Positions 34,057 through 43,593 of a stretch of 64,000 bases of DNA are shown piece after piece. Location: contig NZ_VUNE01000001.1 in the NCBI RefSeq assembly GCF_009695815.1, forward strand, positions 863,118 to 927,117. The letters run 5' to 3'. The stretch is from Peptostreptococcus porci. GTDB taxonomy: Bacteria > Bacillota > Clostridia > Peptostreptococcales > Peptostreptococcaceae. The notes beneath the pieces were generated by a model, which saw only the letters and a program-made list of their open reading frames with translations, was not told the DNA's origin and did not search any database. Numbering within the stretch: the first letter of the stretch is position 1; every line of letters starts with the position of its first letter. Both the position numbers and the translations under genes were made by a program.

Positions 34057-34169
34057 AATTACCTCCAAAATTTGACAGTCTATTCAAAATAAACCCCCTC
34101 TCAAATCAATGCTCCTCTTTTTAATCAGAGCTTCTCTTTAAAATCTTAAATCAGAACTTTCCTTAAATC

Positions 34170-34219
34170 AAAAAAGGCTCGGAACACTCCTATTCATATG
34201 ACTTGAATGCTCCAAACCT
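34170..34219 (-). terminator. Terminator of the Na/Pi symporter gene
   Basis: Minus-strand AGGTTTGGAGC (34219-34209) pairs, with G-U pairs, with GAGTGTTCCGAGCCT (34189-34175), followed by a T run. Confidence 0.75.
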
Positions 34220-34234
34220 CTTTCTTATGATTGA

Positions 34235-35863
34235 TTATATAGTTATATTTCCCCTCATCCTATTCATTTCATCAATAATGTTGATTGAATGGTCGGAAAT
34301 TCTTTCTAAATTCGTAATAATATCCAAGAAATATATTCCTGCCTCTACAGTACAATCTCCACTGCGAAGTCTATCCATATGAGTTTTTCTATATTCTTTT
34401 TCAAGTCTTCCAAACTCACGTTCTCTTTCAATGATTTCCTTTGCTAGCTCTTCATCATATGTTTTGATTGCTGTAATACTATCGTAGAAGTTTCTAGAAG
34501 CTATATCAAATAGTATATCCAGCTCCCTGCTAGCCTCTTCAGAAAAGCTTAGCTTCTTTTCATTTAGGAATCCTGAAATTTCAGCCAGGTTTTCAGCATG
34601 ATCCCCAACTCTCTCAATATCATTGACAATATGGAACAATACATCAGTCTTTATTCTTTCTATATCGCTAAGATTTCTTGTAGTCAATTTGAACAAGAAA
34701 TTCGTAATATCAATTTGTAGCTTATTGATAATTTTCTCATATTCAAATGATTTCGCCACCAAATCCATATCTTTATTTTTAATTGACTCATAAGAAGCAT
34801 TTAATGATCTTGTAGATCTGCTTGCCATTCTTATAACTTCATCAACAGTATTTGAAAGTGCAATTGATGGTGTTTCCAATATTCTTTCATCAAGGAATTT
34901 TGTTGTATTTATTCGTTCTTCTTCCTCATCAACTGAAACAGGAACCAATTTATATGCAAGCTTTAGCAGATAATTGGAAAACGGAAACAAAATACAAACA
35001 TTTACCAAGTTAAACAAAGTATGTGCATTTGCTATCTGTCTAGGAACATTTGTAGGATCCATCGTTGTAACAAGAGAGATAATTGGTTTACTCAACACAA
35101 CAATAAATAACAACGTACCCATAACGTTAAAAATAAGATGGACAATAGCAACTCTTCTCGCATTTCTGCTCGCACCAATTGTTGACAATAGAGATGTCAC
35201 ACAAGTACCTATATTGTCACCGTATAAAATTGGCAATGCTGCAGTTATTGGCAATAATCCCTGAGATGCCAAAACTATCAAAATACCAATTGATGCACTT
35301 GAGCTCTGGATTGTACCTGTGATCAAAAATCCAGCAACGATTCCCAAAATCGGATTTCTACTCAACATCAAAATTGCATCATGTACTTTTTGCATTTCTG
35401 ATACTGGAGCAGCCGCATCCTTCATAAACGACATACCGACGAATAGGATACCAAATCCTATAAGTATTTCTGCCAAGTCCTTTACATGCTTCTTTTTTGT
35501 AAAGAACCACATAATCATACCCAATCCAATTGCAATCGGTGCATATTTTTCAATACTAAATGATACCAATTGTGCAGTTACCGTCGTACCAATATTTGCA
35601 CCCATAATTATACCGACTGCTTGCTTTAATGTCATTATTCCAGCATTAACAAAACCAACCGTCATTACAGTAGTTGCACTAGAGCTTTGTATAATAGCAG
35701 TTACGATTGTCCCAACCAAAACACCCATCAACCTGTTGGTAGTCAACATCTCTATAATACGCTTAAGTTTCTCACCTGCAACTTTTTGCAGACCGTCGCC
35801 CATCACATTCATCCCATAAAGGAACATACCTAACCCTCCGACTAGGTAAACAGCTACATCCAT
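34235..35863 (-). CDS. Na/Pi cotransporter family protein with PhoU-like tail
   Basis: A 542-residue protein. The membrane half has the duplicated QSSSAT (TAIIQSSSATTVMTVGF) and TIQSSSASIGIL motifs that define NptA/Na-Pi symporters. The C-terminal part (about 330-540) is a cytoplasmic PhoU-like helical domain with ERVGDHAENL and NLERISDHSINI, the pattern that binds metals or regulates uptake. It imports phosphate with sodium. It has its own terminator. No pst genes are in the window. Confidence 0.9.
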   Translation of the reverse strand: MDVAVYLVGGLGMFLYGMNVMGDGLQKVAGEKLKRIIEMLTTNRLMGVLVGTIVTAIIQSSSATTVMTVGFVNAGIMTLKQAVGIIMGANIGTTVTAQLVSFSIEKYAPIAIGLGMIMWFFTKKKHVKDLAEILIGFGILFVGMSFMKDAAAPVSEMQKVHDAILMLSRNPILGIVAGFLITGTIQSSSASIGILIVLASQGLLPITAALPILYGDNIGTCVTSLLSTIGASRNARRVAIVHLIFNVMGTLLFIVVLSKPIISLVTTMDPTNVPRQIANAHTLFNLVNVCILFPFSNYLLKLAYKLVPVSVDEEEERINTTKFLDERILETPSIALSNTVDEVIRMASRSTRSLNASYESIKNKDMDLVAKSFEYEKIINKLQIDITNFLFKLTTRNLSDIERIKTDVLFHIVNDIERVGDHAENLAEISGFLNEKKLSFSEEASRELDILFDIASRNFYDSITAIKTYDEELAKEIIEREREFGRLEKEYRKTHMDRLRSGDCTVEAGIYFLDIITNLERISDHSINIIDEMNRMRGNITI

Positions 35864-36019
35864 ATTTACACCTCAACTTAAATTATTTTTTACATTTTTT
35901 ATATTTTCTTATCAATAAATAAAGCCTTAATATTATAATAACATGAAAACATAAAAATAAAAACAAAAAATATTTTTCGTTTTTATTTTCACAGTATTTG
36001 TGATATTCTATTTCTAAAG

Positions 36020-36907
36020 TCACTTTATAGTAATTTCTGAAGCCGCTTTATAAATCAAATCATCAAGCAGCTCTTTGTCTTCAAGTATATTCTTTATAAA
36101 ATACTCATTCCTCTGAACCGGTCCGATATTCATGTACCCTCTATTGCTGACATTAATTCTTCGTAAATCGTCCTTATGTTCTCTTGAATCTTTTGTGATT
36201 ATTCCAACTCTTCCCTTTGCCCCTTCAATTCTAAAATATTCAGAAATGCTAAGATCATCTTTTTTGTCTTTTAAGACTGATTCAACGTTGTATTCAAGAA
36301 ATTGTCTAATATCCAAATATCCTCTTTCAAAAACTCCCTTGTCAAGCCCGTATGGCAAAAGCTCAATTAGCCTTATATCAATATCGTTGTTTATTGTCAT
36401 TTTCATAAAATCAAGTAGCTCATCATCATTGAACCCTTTTATGGCAACACAGTTTATTTTTAAATTGATACCTGCAGCAATGCAAGCATCAATCGACAAA
36501 AACACTTCCTTCAAATTGCCACCATCTGTCAATGCTTGATATCTGTATTCTTTTAATGAGTCCAATGAAATATTAACATTTGTAAGCCCTTTTGCTTTTA
36601 ACTCGATTATCCTTGTAGCCAATCCAATTCCATTCGTCGTAATGCCAATTTCCTCAATCCCAAGCTCCCTTGAGTATTCGACTAATTCCGATAATCCCCT
36701 ATAAAGTAGTGGTTCTCCACCAACAAATTTTATCTTTTTCAAACCACGCTTAACGAAATACTCGATTACTTTTTTGAAATCGTCAATTTTCATCGCTTGC
36801 CTATCCTGTTCAATAACAACTGAACCAACATTAGACTTTAAATATAGCAAAGAAAAATTGCTTTCTTCGGTTAATATTACTCTTAAATAGGATAATTTGT
36901 CATCCAT
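36020..36907 (-). CDS. MoaA-like protein without Fe-S cysteines
   Basis: A 295-residue intact frame that aligns along its length with MoaA, the radical-SAM GTP 3',8-cyclase. GGEP (64-67), TTNG (91-94), NISLDSL (113-119) and the RxR-like GTP side in the tail are kept. Yet the cluster site YLRVILTEESNFSLLYL has S16, L20 and L23 where the three cysteines should be, and the C-terminal three-cysteine site (about 241-263) has none. The only cysteines, C143 and C154, lie elsewhere. The C-terminal GG of MoaA is also absent. It cannot do radical-SAM chemistry as known. It starts 14 bases after the RelA/SpoT-domain gene. Confidence 0.8.
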   Translation of the reverse strand: MDDKLSYLRVILTEESNFSLLYLKSNVGSVVIEQDRQAMKIDDFKKVIEYFVKRGLKKIKFVGGEPLLYRGLSELVEYSRELGIEEIGITTNGIGLATRIIELKAKGLTNVNISLDSLKEYRYQALTDGGNLKEVFLSIDACIAAGINLKINCVAIKGFNDDELLDFMKMTINNDIDIRLIELLPYGLDKGVFERGYLDIRQFLEYNVESVLKDKKDDLSISEYFRIEGAKGRVGIITKDSREHKDDLRRINVSNRGYMNIGPVQRNEYFIKNILEDKELLDDLIYKAASEITIK

Positions 36908-36921
36908 TTATTCACCACTCC

Positions 36922-38283
36922 TTAAAAAATTTTTATCAAGCTATCAGTTATGGTTTTTGAAATAACCCTTTTCATCTCCATATAATCGAAATATGTATCA
37001 AATTCATAAGATACATAATCCAATCCCTCAGACGCCAGTTTGTTTATTTTTTCAATATTATTGTCGTAGAATATGTCTATTCTTCCTACTTTTTCGATCA
37101 TTTTGTATATACATTCGTATAAATCCGAAATTATCTTATTACTATATTCTCCATATTTTTCTATAGTGTTATAAATACTTTCTTCAGAAACTAGTGATGA
37201 TTTGAAAAATTTAATGAAATTCATAAAATCGTCCACGTTATTTTCTGGCTCTAATTCAAAAATTATCTTGAAAAACAAATTCCAAGGAACTTCAGAATTC
37301 ATCTTTTTCAGAAAAAAGTTTGCCACATTCTGAGAAAACTCATCCTCAAACACAACCTCATTCTCCATATGTATCTCATTATCAAAATCGATATCCTTGT
37401 TGATAAAGTCATTTATTTTGCTATATTCATCTGTAAGAAAATTGCTTAATCCTTCCAGCGAGTCGCTGTACTTGTTCATCGAATAACTAATGATGGTTTC
37501 ACAAGGCTTTTTGAAATCAATAGAAAAATACAATTGCTTTTTCATTTTATACATTATCGTATCATAAAGTATTTTCGCAAAAATCTTTTCCATTTCAACT
37601 CTACCCGTATTTCCATCTATTTTATCCTTAGACTTAAAGTTGGTATAAATATTCAATAGCTGATCGTCAATCATAGTTAGACTATTTTTTATTGACACCA
37701 TCATGTCTTTTAGGAATGCATCCTCCAACAGATAAGTCGTATTTTTATAGATGATTTTGTGTTCGATTTCGCTCCAGAACACGTTTACCAGTGATTTGAT
37801 CTGAAGTTCGAACTTAATTCTTCTATTCAAAAAAGTATATTCTCCGTCAATTTTATATATTTCAAAACCGTTTTTTTGTCGAAGAGGCTGTTTATCATAT
37901 AGATATAACCTTATATTTTTATTAGATTTGGAATAGAAATATTTTCTGTCATCAGTACATTTAAAGTATTTCTTTAAAATTAAGAATATATCTTTTTCTT
38001 CCTTTGTGAATTTACATTCCATCCTAATACCAATCAAGTCTGGTATATCCGATATCAATTCCTTTGGCTCAGAATATGTGCTAAGGTATCTATTTCGTAT
38101 TATCTTTTCCTTCAAGCTGTTTTCAGATTTTATTCTCGAAGTAACAGCGATTAATTCAGTATCATTTAGTGGAATGGATGCAAAAAATTTAACAAGTTCA
38201 TCTTCAATTACTTCCAAAGCTGGTCTTTGTTCAGCCAGTATCGATGTCGCTTCTTCGATAAACTCAAATTCTTTTAACCTCAT
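36922..38283 (-). CDS. RelA/SpoT nucleotidyltransferase-domain protein with long C-terminal extension
   Basis: A 453-residue protein. Residues about 40-185 match the (p)ppGpp synthetase fold: TSRIKS (48-53), D82 in DLIGIR, E159 in FELQIKS and WSEIEHKIIYK. The substrate loop that normally reads NGYxSxH is NGFEIYK (138-144), so the guanine-stacking tyrosine and the histidine are changed. The HD hydrolase domain is absent. Residues 186-453 are a helical extension of no family I know. The gene forms a two-gene operon with the cysteine-less MoaA homologue. Synthetase activity is uncertain. Confidence 0.7.
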   Translation of the reverse strand: MRLKEFEFIEEATSILAEQRPALEVIEDELVKFFASIPLNDTELIAVTSRIKSENSLKEKIIRNRYLSTYSEPKELISDIPDLIGIRMECKFTKEEKDIFLILKKYFKCTDDRKYFYSKSNKNIRLYLYDKQPLRQKNGFEIYKIDGEYTFLNRRIKFELQIKSLVNVFWSEIEHKIIYKNTTYLLEDAFLKDMMVSIKNSLTMIDDQLLNIYTNFKSKDKIDGNTGRVEMEKIFAKILYDTIMYKMKKQLYFSIDFKKPCETIISYSMNKYSDSLEGLSNFLTDEYSKINDFINKDIDFDNEIHMENEVVFEDEFSQNVANFFLKKMNSEVPWNLFFKIIFELEPENNVDDFMNFIKFFKSSLVSEESIYNTIEKYGEYSNKIISDLYECIYKMIEKVGRIDIFYDNNIEKINKLASEGLDYVSYEFDTYFDYMEMKRVISKTITDSLIKIF

Positions 38284-38363
38284 AGCTTCCTCCAGTAATT
38301 TAGTTTACTCTTAATTATAACAAAAAATACATATAATTGTAAAATAAAAAAACAAGAATATGC

Positions 38364-38393
38364 AAAAAGAGCCATTTCAAAAGAAACAGCTCT
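38364..38393 (-). terminator. Terminator of the glg operon
   Basis: Minus-strand AGAGC (38393-38389) and GCTCT (38372-38368) with an inner GTTTC/GAAAT stem, followed by TTTTT. It lies about 95 bases beyond glgP. Confidence 0.7.
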
Positions 38394-38487
38394 AAATAAT
38401 TTTATCATGTATTTATATAACTTATTGTGTGTATTCTTTTATATGTTCTTTGCATATCTTTTAATACACCCTTTTGTAACGAATTTT

Positions 38488-40875
38488 TTATTTGACAATA
38501 TCAATATTCCAAATATTTTTCGCATATTCCTCTGTCGATCTATCTGCTGAGAATATACCAGCTTTCGCTATATTCACAAGACTCATAGATCCCCACTTGT
38601 TCTTATCCAAGTATGTATTTTCAACTTCTTTTTGCTTTTCAACATAACTATGGAAATCAGCCAAACACATATATGGATCACTATTTATCAAGTAATCGAC
38701 AATATTATTGAAGTTAGATCCATTCAAATTGATTGTTCTTATAAACTCCAAGGTATCTCTGATTTCACTTGAGCTTCTATAATAATCAATCGGTCTGTAA
38801 CCGTTTTTGATTAATTCATTGACTTCTGGCGTTGATAGACCAAAAATAAAAATATTTTTATCTCCAACTGCCTCGTGAATTTCAACATTTGCTCCATCCA
38901 TTGTCCCCAAAGTCAAAGCACCGTTTAACATCAGCTTCATATTTCCAGTTCCAGAAGCCTCTTTTCCGGCTTGTGAAATCTGTTCACTGACATTTGCAGC
39001 TGGAATGATCTTTTCAGCCAAGGTCACTCTGTAGTCTTCTAAAAATACAACCTTCACATAGTTTCTAACAACAGGATCTGCCTCAATCATCTCAGACAAC
39101 GTACAAATAAATTTGATAATATTTTTTGCCATTGCATATCCTGATGATGCCTTTGCACCGAAAATAAATGTTCTAGGTACAGGTCTTAATCCATCAAACT
39201 TAATCTTTCTGTACAGATATACAATATGAAGTGCGTTTAATAGCTGTCTTTTGTATTCATGTAGTCTCTTAACCTGTACATCGAAAATAGATTCATTGTC
39301 GACATTTATTCCAGTAGATTCCTTTATGTATTTTGAAAGCTGAGCCTTCTTTAGCAATTTTATTTTTTCCAGATCTTCAATTACAGATCTATCATCCTTA
39401 TAATCATATAGTTTTTCAATTTTAGATAAATCTTTTACAAAATCCACCTTCAATAGATCATTCAAATATGATGTCAATTCAGGATTAGATTGTGCTATCC
39501 ATCTTCTGTGAGCGATTCCATTAGTTACATTGTTAAACTTGCCCGGATAAATTCTGTTAAATGACTTGAATGTATCTTCAACAAGTATATCTGAATGTAG
39601 CTTTGAAACACCATTTACGTTGTAGCTACTTACAATACATAAATTTGCCATTTTTATCATGTTGTTATGTATTATCGACATAGTTTCAAGCTCAGACAAT
39701 GCGCCAATTCTCTTACACCATTCACAAAATCTGTTGTTTATTTCTGCGATAATAGAATATATTCTCGGTAATATAGGCTTGAATAGGTCTACCGACCACT
39801 TTTCAAGTGCTTCTGCCATTATAGTATGGTTTGTATATGCAAAAGTCTTTGTAACAATGTTCCAAGCATCTTCCCATGAGTATTCGTACTCATCCAATAG
39901 TATTCTCATAAGCTCTGGAATACACATTGCTGGATGAGTATCATTTATATGAATTACCACCTTTTCAGCCAAATTATCCAATGTTGAATAAGTTGCGTAG
40001 TGATTTCTCACTATCTGCTGTAGAGAGGCACTTGTAAAGAAGTACTGTTGCTTTATTCGAAGTGCTTTACCAGTATCGTTGTCATCTGCCGGATACAGAA
40101 GCTTTGAAATTGACTCCGCAATAACATCAGATTCAACAGATCTCGCATATTCTCCCTTTTCAAAAAGCTTCATATTGAATCCCTTGTTAGCTTTTGCTCT
40201 CCAAAGTCTTAAGGTGTTGACAGCTTCACTATGATAACCAGATATCAACAAATCATATGGTTCTGCTATTACAGAAGTATAATCGTTATGAGTGATTTTT
40301 AAACCTTTATCAGTCCACTCTTCTCTTGTGCTACCGTAAAACTTTATCTCAACTTCCTCATCACTTCTATATGCCAACCCATATGAACCCAAATCTAGCC
40401 AATTGTCAGGATATTCTTGCTGCCATCCATCATGTATAACTTGTTTAAAAATTCCAAACTCATATAGAATTGAAAATCCAGTCATTGGATAATCCTGGCT
40501 TGTAAGAGCATCCATATAGCATGATGCCAATCTCCCCAAACCACCATTTCCAAGACCAGGATCTGGTTCTATATCATATATTTTATCAAGAGTAAATCCA
40601 TTTTTTTCCAAATAATCCTTTACTTCTTTTTCCAATCCAAGATTAAAAAGATTATTTCTCAAAGTTCTACCTACCAAAAACTCCATAGACATATAAAATG
40701 CCTGTTTCTGTTTTGAATCCTTTAATTTTTTGTTGTAATCAAACCTTTTTTCAGATAGTTTATCTCTTGTCTTTACCATCAAAGCCTGATAAACTTGTCT
40801 TTCACTCGCTTCATCAATCGAGTTTCCAAATTTTGTTTCGAGATATCTTCCTATCTCATCAGTAAATCCTACCAT
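38488..40875 (-). CDS. glgP: Glycogen phosphorylase
   Basis: A 795-residue GT35 enzyme that releases glucose-1-phosphate from glycogen. The PLP lysine block is EASGTGNMKLMLNG, followed by TLGTMDGANVEI; the N-terminal half has GNGGLGRLASCYMDAL. The length is normal for the family. AAGGAG precedes the ATG. It is the last gene of the glgBCDAP order, so synthesis and breakdown are transcribed together. Confidence 0.96.
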   Translation of the reverse strand: MVGFTDEIGRYLETKFGNSIDEASERQVYQALMVKTRDKLSEKRFDYNKKLKDSKQKQAFYMSMEFLVGRTLRNNLFNLGLEKEVKDYLEKNGFTLDKIYDIEPDPGLGNGGLGRLASCYMDALTSQDYPMTGFSILYEFGIFKQVIHDGWQQEYPDNWLDLGSYGLAYRSDEEVEIKFYGSTREEWTDKGLKITHNDYTSVIAEPYDLLISGYHSEAVNTLRLWRAKANKGFNMKLFEKGEYARSVESDVIAESISKLLYPADDNDTGKALRIKQQYFFTSASLQQIVRNHYATYSTLDNLAEKVVIHINDTHPAMCIPELMRILLDEYEYSWEDAWNIVTKTFAYTNHTIMAEALEKWSVDLFKPILPRIYSIIAEINNRFCEWCKRIGALSELETMSIIHNNMIKMANLCIVSSYNVNGVSKLHSDILVEDTFKSFNRIYPGKFNNVTNGIAHRRWIAQSNPELTSYLNDLLKVDFVKDLSKIEKLYDYKDDRSVIEDLEKIKLLKKAQLSKYIKESTGINVDNESIFDVQVKRLHEYKRQLLNALHIVYLYRKIKFDGLRPVPRTFIFGAKASSGYAMAKNIIKFICTLSEMIEADPVVRNYVKVVFLEDYRVTLAEKIIPAANVSEQISQAGKEASGTGNMKLMLNGALTLGTMDGANVEIHEAVGDKNIFIFGLSTPEVNELIKNGYRPIDYYRSSSEIRDTLEFIRTINLNGSNFNNIVDYLINSDPYMCLADFHSYVEKQKEVENTYLDKNKWGSMSLVNIAKAGIFSADRSTEEYAKNIWNIDIVK

Positions 40876-41019
40876 TATCTTCTCCTTACTTCACTTCTAC
40901 CAAATCACTTTTTTATTGCTATTAACACTATAAACGATAAAACTTAAATTAATAATATGGTTAATAATAAAATTAATACTAAGATAAGCTTTATCGCAAT
41001 AGTGTTTTTTCGTTATATT

Positions 41020-42444
41020 TTACAGTATTTCTTTGTACATTTCAATATATTCTTTTGATGATTTCACCCAACTTGAATCATAATTCATTGCATTGTGCAT
41101 TATTTTCTTCCAAGCTTCTTGGTCTGTATTAAATACCTCCAATGCACGTCTTACAGCATTCAGCATATCATATGCATTATACGACTCGAACGTAAAGCCT
41201 GTTCCTTCACCAGATAAAGGATTATATGGAACTACAGTGTCTCTTAATCCACCAACTCTATTGACAACTGGAATTGTTCCGTATCTCATTGCTATCAGTT
41301 GTGACAGACCACATGGCTCTGATTTTGAAGGCATCAAATATAGATCTGATGATGAATATATTTTTGACGATAGTTCATTGGAGAACATTATCAAGGACCT
41401 AATTCTATCATGTCTTGTATTTTCCAAACACCTTAGACTCGACTCCAATCTTGGATCGCCAGTTCCTAAGATTACCAGTTGAGTTCCCATATTGACAATT
41501 TCCTCTGCAACATCTATGATTAAATCTATTCCTTTCTGATCAGTTAGTCTAGTTACCATTCCAACAAGGGGAATCTCCTCATTTACCTCAAGCGCCAATT
41601 CTTTTTGCAGAGCCAGCTTATTTTTCACTTTTTTGTCGATTGTCTCATAAGTATAGTTTTTATATATCACATCGTCTTTTTGAGGATTAAACTTTTCATA
41701 GTCGATACCATTTACAATTCCCCTCAATTTCCATTTTTCATTGTTGAGTACTGGATCAAGTCCAAACGAAAAATATGGTTGAAGAATTTCTTCAGCATAG
41801 GTTTTACTAACTGTATTAACCTTATCAGCCAACTGAATTCCTGCCTTTAGTAGATTGATATCCCCATCAAAGGTCATGATTGGAAGATAATCATTATCCA
41901 AACCAAATAGATTTCCTAAAATATATGGATTGAATTTTCCCTGGAATTCTATATTATGAATTGACAACACAGTTTTTATATCCTTAAAAAATTCGAATCC
42001 CAATTTCTTGAATAAATCCACATAAACTATTGACATTGATGTATGCCAATCATTGGAGTTGATGATATCCGGCTTAAAATCGATATGTGGAAGTATTTCA
42101 AGAGCCGCCTTTGAGAAAAATGCAAATCTCTCACCATCATCCATCTCTCCATATACATTTCCTCTCTTAAAATATTGTTCGTTATCAATAAAATAGTACT
42201 TGACACCTTTTAATTCTGTTTCAAAAATACCACAATAAAGGTTTCTCCATCCCAAAGTAATGTAAATGTATTTTATAAATTTGATGTTGTATTTTTCTCT
42301 GTCTATACTACTGTATAGTGGCAATACTACTCTGGCATCAACATTATCGTCATTTAGTTCTTTTGGAAGAGAGCCGATAACATCTCCCAGTCCACCGGTT
42401 TTAACAAAAGGAGCACCTTCTGCTGCAATAAATAAGACCTTCAT
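41020..42444 (-). CDS. glgA: Glycogen synthase (ADP-glucose)
   Basis: A 474-residue GT5 enzyme with two Rossmann domains. The ADP-glucose loop KTGGLGDV lies at 15-22, and EPCGLSQLIAMRYGTIPVV is the C-terminal donor-site block. AGGAGGTG precedes the ATG. It adds glucose from ADP-glucose to the growing chain, between glgD and glgP in the operon. Confidence 0.96.
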   Translation of the reverse strand: MKVLFIAAEGAPFVKTGGLGDVIGSLPKELNDDNVDARVVLPLYSSIDREKYNIKFIKYIYITLGWRNLYCGIFETELKGVKYYFIDNEQYFKRGNVYGEMDDGERFAFFSKAALEILPHIDFKPDIINSNDWHTSMSIVYVDLFKKLGFEFFKDIKTVLSIHNIEFQGKFNPYILGNLFGLDNDYLPIMTFDGDINLLKAGIQLADKVNTVSKTYAEEILQPYFSFGLDPVLNNEKWKLRGIVNGIDYEKFNPQKDDVIYKNYTYETIDKKVKNKLALQKELALEVNEEIPLVGMVTRLTDQKGIDLIIDVAEEIVNMGTQLVILGTGDPRLESSLRCLENTRHDRIRSLIMFSNELSSKIYSSSDLYLMPSKSEPCGLSQLIAMRYGTIPVVNRVGGLRDTVVPYNPLSGEGTGFTFESYNAYDMLNAVRRALEVFNTDQEAWKKIMHNAMNYDSSWVKSSKEYIEMYKEIL

Positions 42445-42474
42445 ATTTTCACCTCCTCATATTTTTACTTAGCA

Positions 42475-43581
42475 TTATATATCCATGTATTTTGGCACCG
42501 TAAACTGACGATTTTTATCTCCTCTTAGATCCTTTTTTTCGCCTATAGACACACACTTATCTGTAATCACATAATCAAGTTTTGCATCCTTTCTCACTAC
42601 AGTTCCAGACATCAAAATACTATTTTTGACCTCTGCACCTTCTTCGATAATCACATCTCTAAATATGATACTATTTTTAACTTCTCCATTTATCTTGCAC
42701 CCATCAGCCAGCATCGAATTTTTGACTTTTGCCTTTTCACCATAAAGAGTTGGCACACTGTCCTTAACTCTCGTAAGTATTTCTGTATCAGATAGGAATA
42801 ATTCCTTGCTCACATCTTCATTTAGCAGATCCATATTCATATTATAATAACTGTCCAAGCTATCTATCACTTTGCAATACCCATCAAATTTGTAAACATA
42901 AACATTTAGTCTGTTAAAATTCTTAGATATATAATCCCTTACAATATCTTGCCAACCTTTTGAATTTCCCTTTTTTATTATGTCGATCAGCATTTCCTTG
43001 CTCATCAACGTTACCTTTATCAAGGTGTCGCATTCATAGTCTGCACCTGTCTGATGATACAATAGGTCATATGCTCTATTTTTCGAGTCGACAAGCATTT
43101 CAATCTCACCATTTCTTGGCTTTCTTCTCACACAAACAACCGTAAAGTCTGCATTATTTGCCTCATGGAATTTAAGCATCTCTTTGAAGTCGATGTTTGC
43201 GATAATATTTGAATCAGCAACGATACAATACTTTTGCAACATAGAGTTTATATACGGCAGTGCATGATTTAATGCTTCAAACTTACTTCTGGCAACACCT
43301 GAATCTGTTATAGCAAGAGGTGGAATTATTTTAAGTCCACTATTTTTTCTATTCAAATCCCAATCCTTACCCCATCCAACATGATCCATCAGTGAATTGT
43401 AATTATTTGTCGCCAATATACCTATATTTGGAATATTAGCCTTGACCAATGAAGAAAGCATAAAATCCACCATTCTGTATCTACAACCTATTGGAAGCGA
43501 TGCCAGTGTTCTGTTTTTTACAAACCCTCCTATATCATAATTTTGAAAAATATCTGAAAATAATATACTAAACGCATTCAT
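42475..43581 (-). CDS. glgD: GlgD subunit of ADP-glucose pyrophosphorylase
   Basis: A 368-residue GlgC homologue. The N-terminal GGxGTRL loop of GlgC is replaced by FSDIFQNYDIGGFVKNRT, as in the non-catalytic or weakly active GlgD subunits of Firmicutes. The left-handed beta-helix region follows at about 270-360 ([19 protein letters not shown]). It raises the activity of GlgC in the mixed enzyme. The gene lies between glgC and glgA, with AGGAGGT before the ATG. Confidence 0.93.
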   Translation of the reverse strand: MNAFSILFSDIFQNYDIGGFVKNRTLASLPIGCRYRMVDFMLSSLVKANIPNIGILATNNYNSLMDHVGWGKDWDLNRKNSGLKIIPPLAITDSGVARSKFEALNHALPYINSMLQKYCIVADSNIIANIDFKEMLKFHEANNADFTVVCVRRKPRNGEIEMLVDSKNRAYDLLYHQTGADYECDTLIKVTLMSKEMLIDIIKKGNSKGWQDIVRDYISKNFNRLNVYVYKFDGYCKVIDSLDSYYNMNMDLLNEDVSKELFLSDTEILTRVKDSVPTLYGEKAKVKNSMLADGCKINGEVKNSIIFRDVIIEEGAEVKNSILMSGTVVRKDAKLDYVITDKCVSIGEKKDLRGDKNRQFTVPKYMDI

Positions 43582-43593
43582 ACTGGTTACCTC

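Noticed and set aside
35319..35819. Plus-strand 166-codon frame opposite the Na/Pi symporter gene
   Set aside because: The frame mirrors hydrophobic codons of the minus-strand gene; isoleucine- and threonine-rich, no start signals.
36132..36539. Plus-strand 135-codon frame opposite the MoaA-like gene
   Set aside because: Antisense shadow; no ribosome site and a low-complexity S/L/I product.
36020..36907. Naming the gene moaA and inferring molybdenum cofactor synthesis
   Set aside because: All cluster cysteines and the C-terminal GG are missing, and no other molybdenum cofactor gene is nearby.
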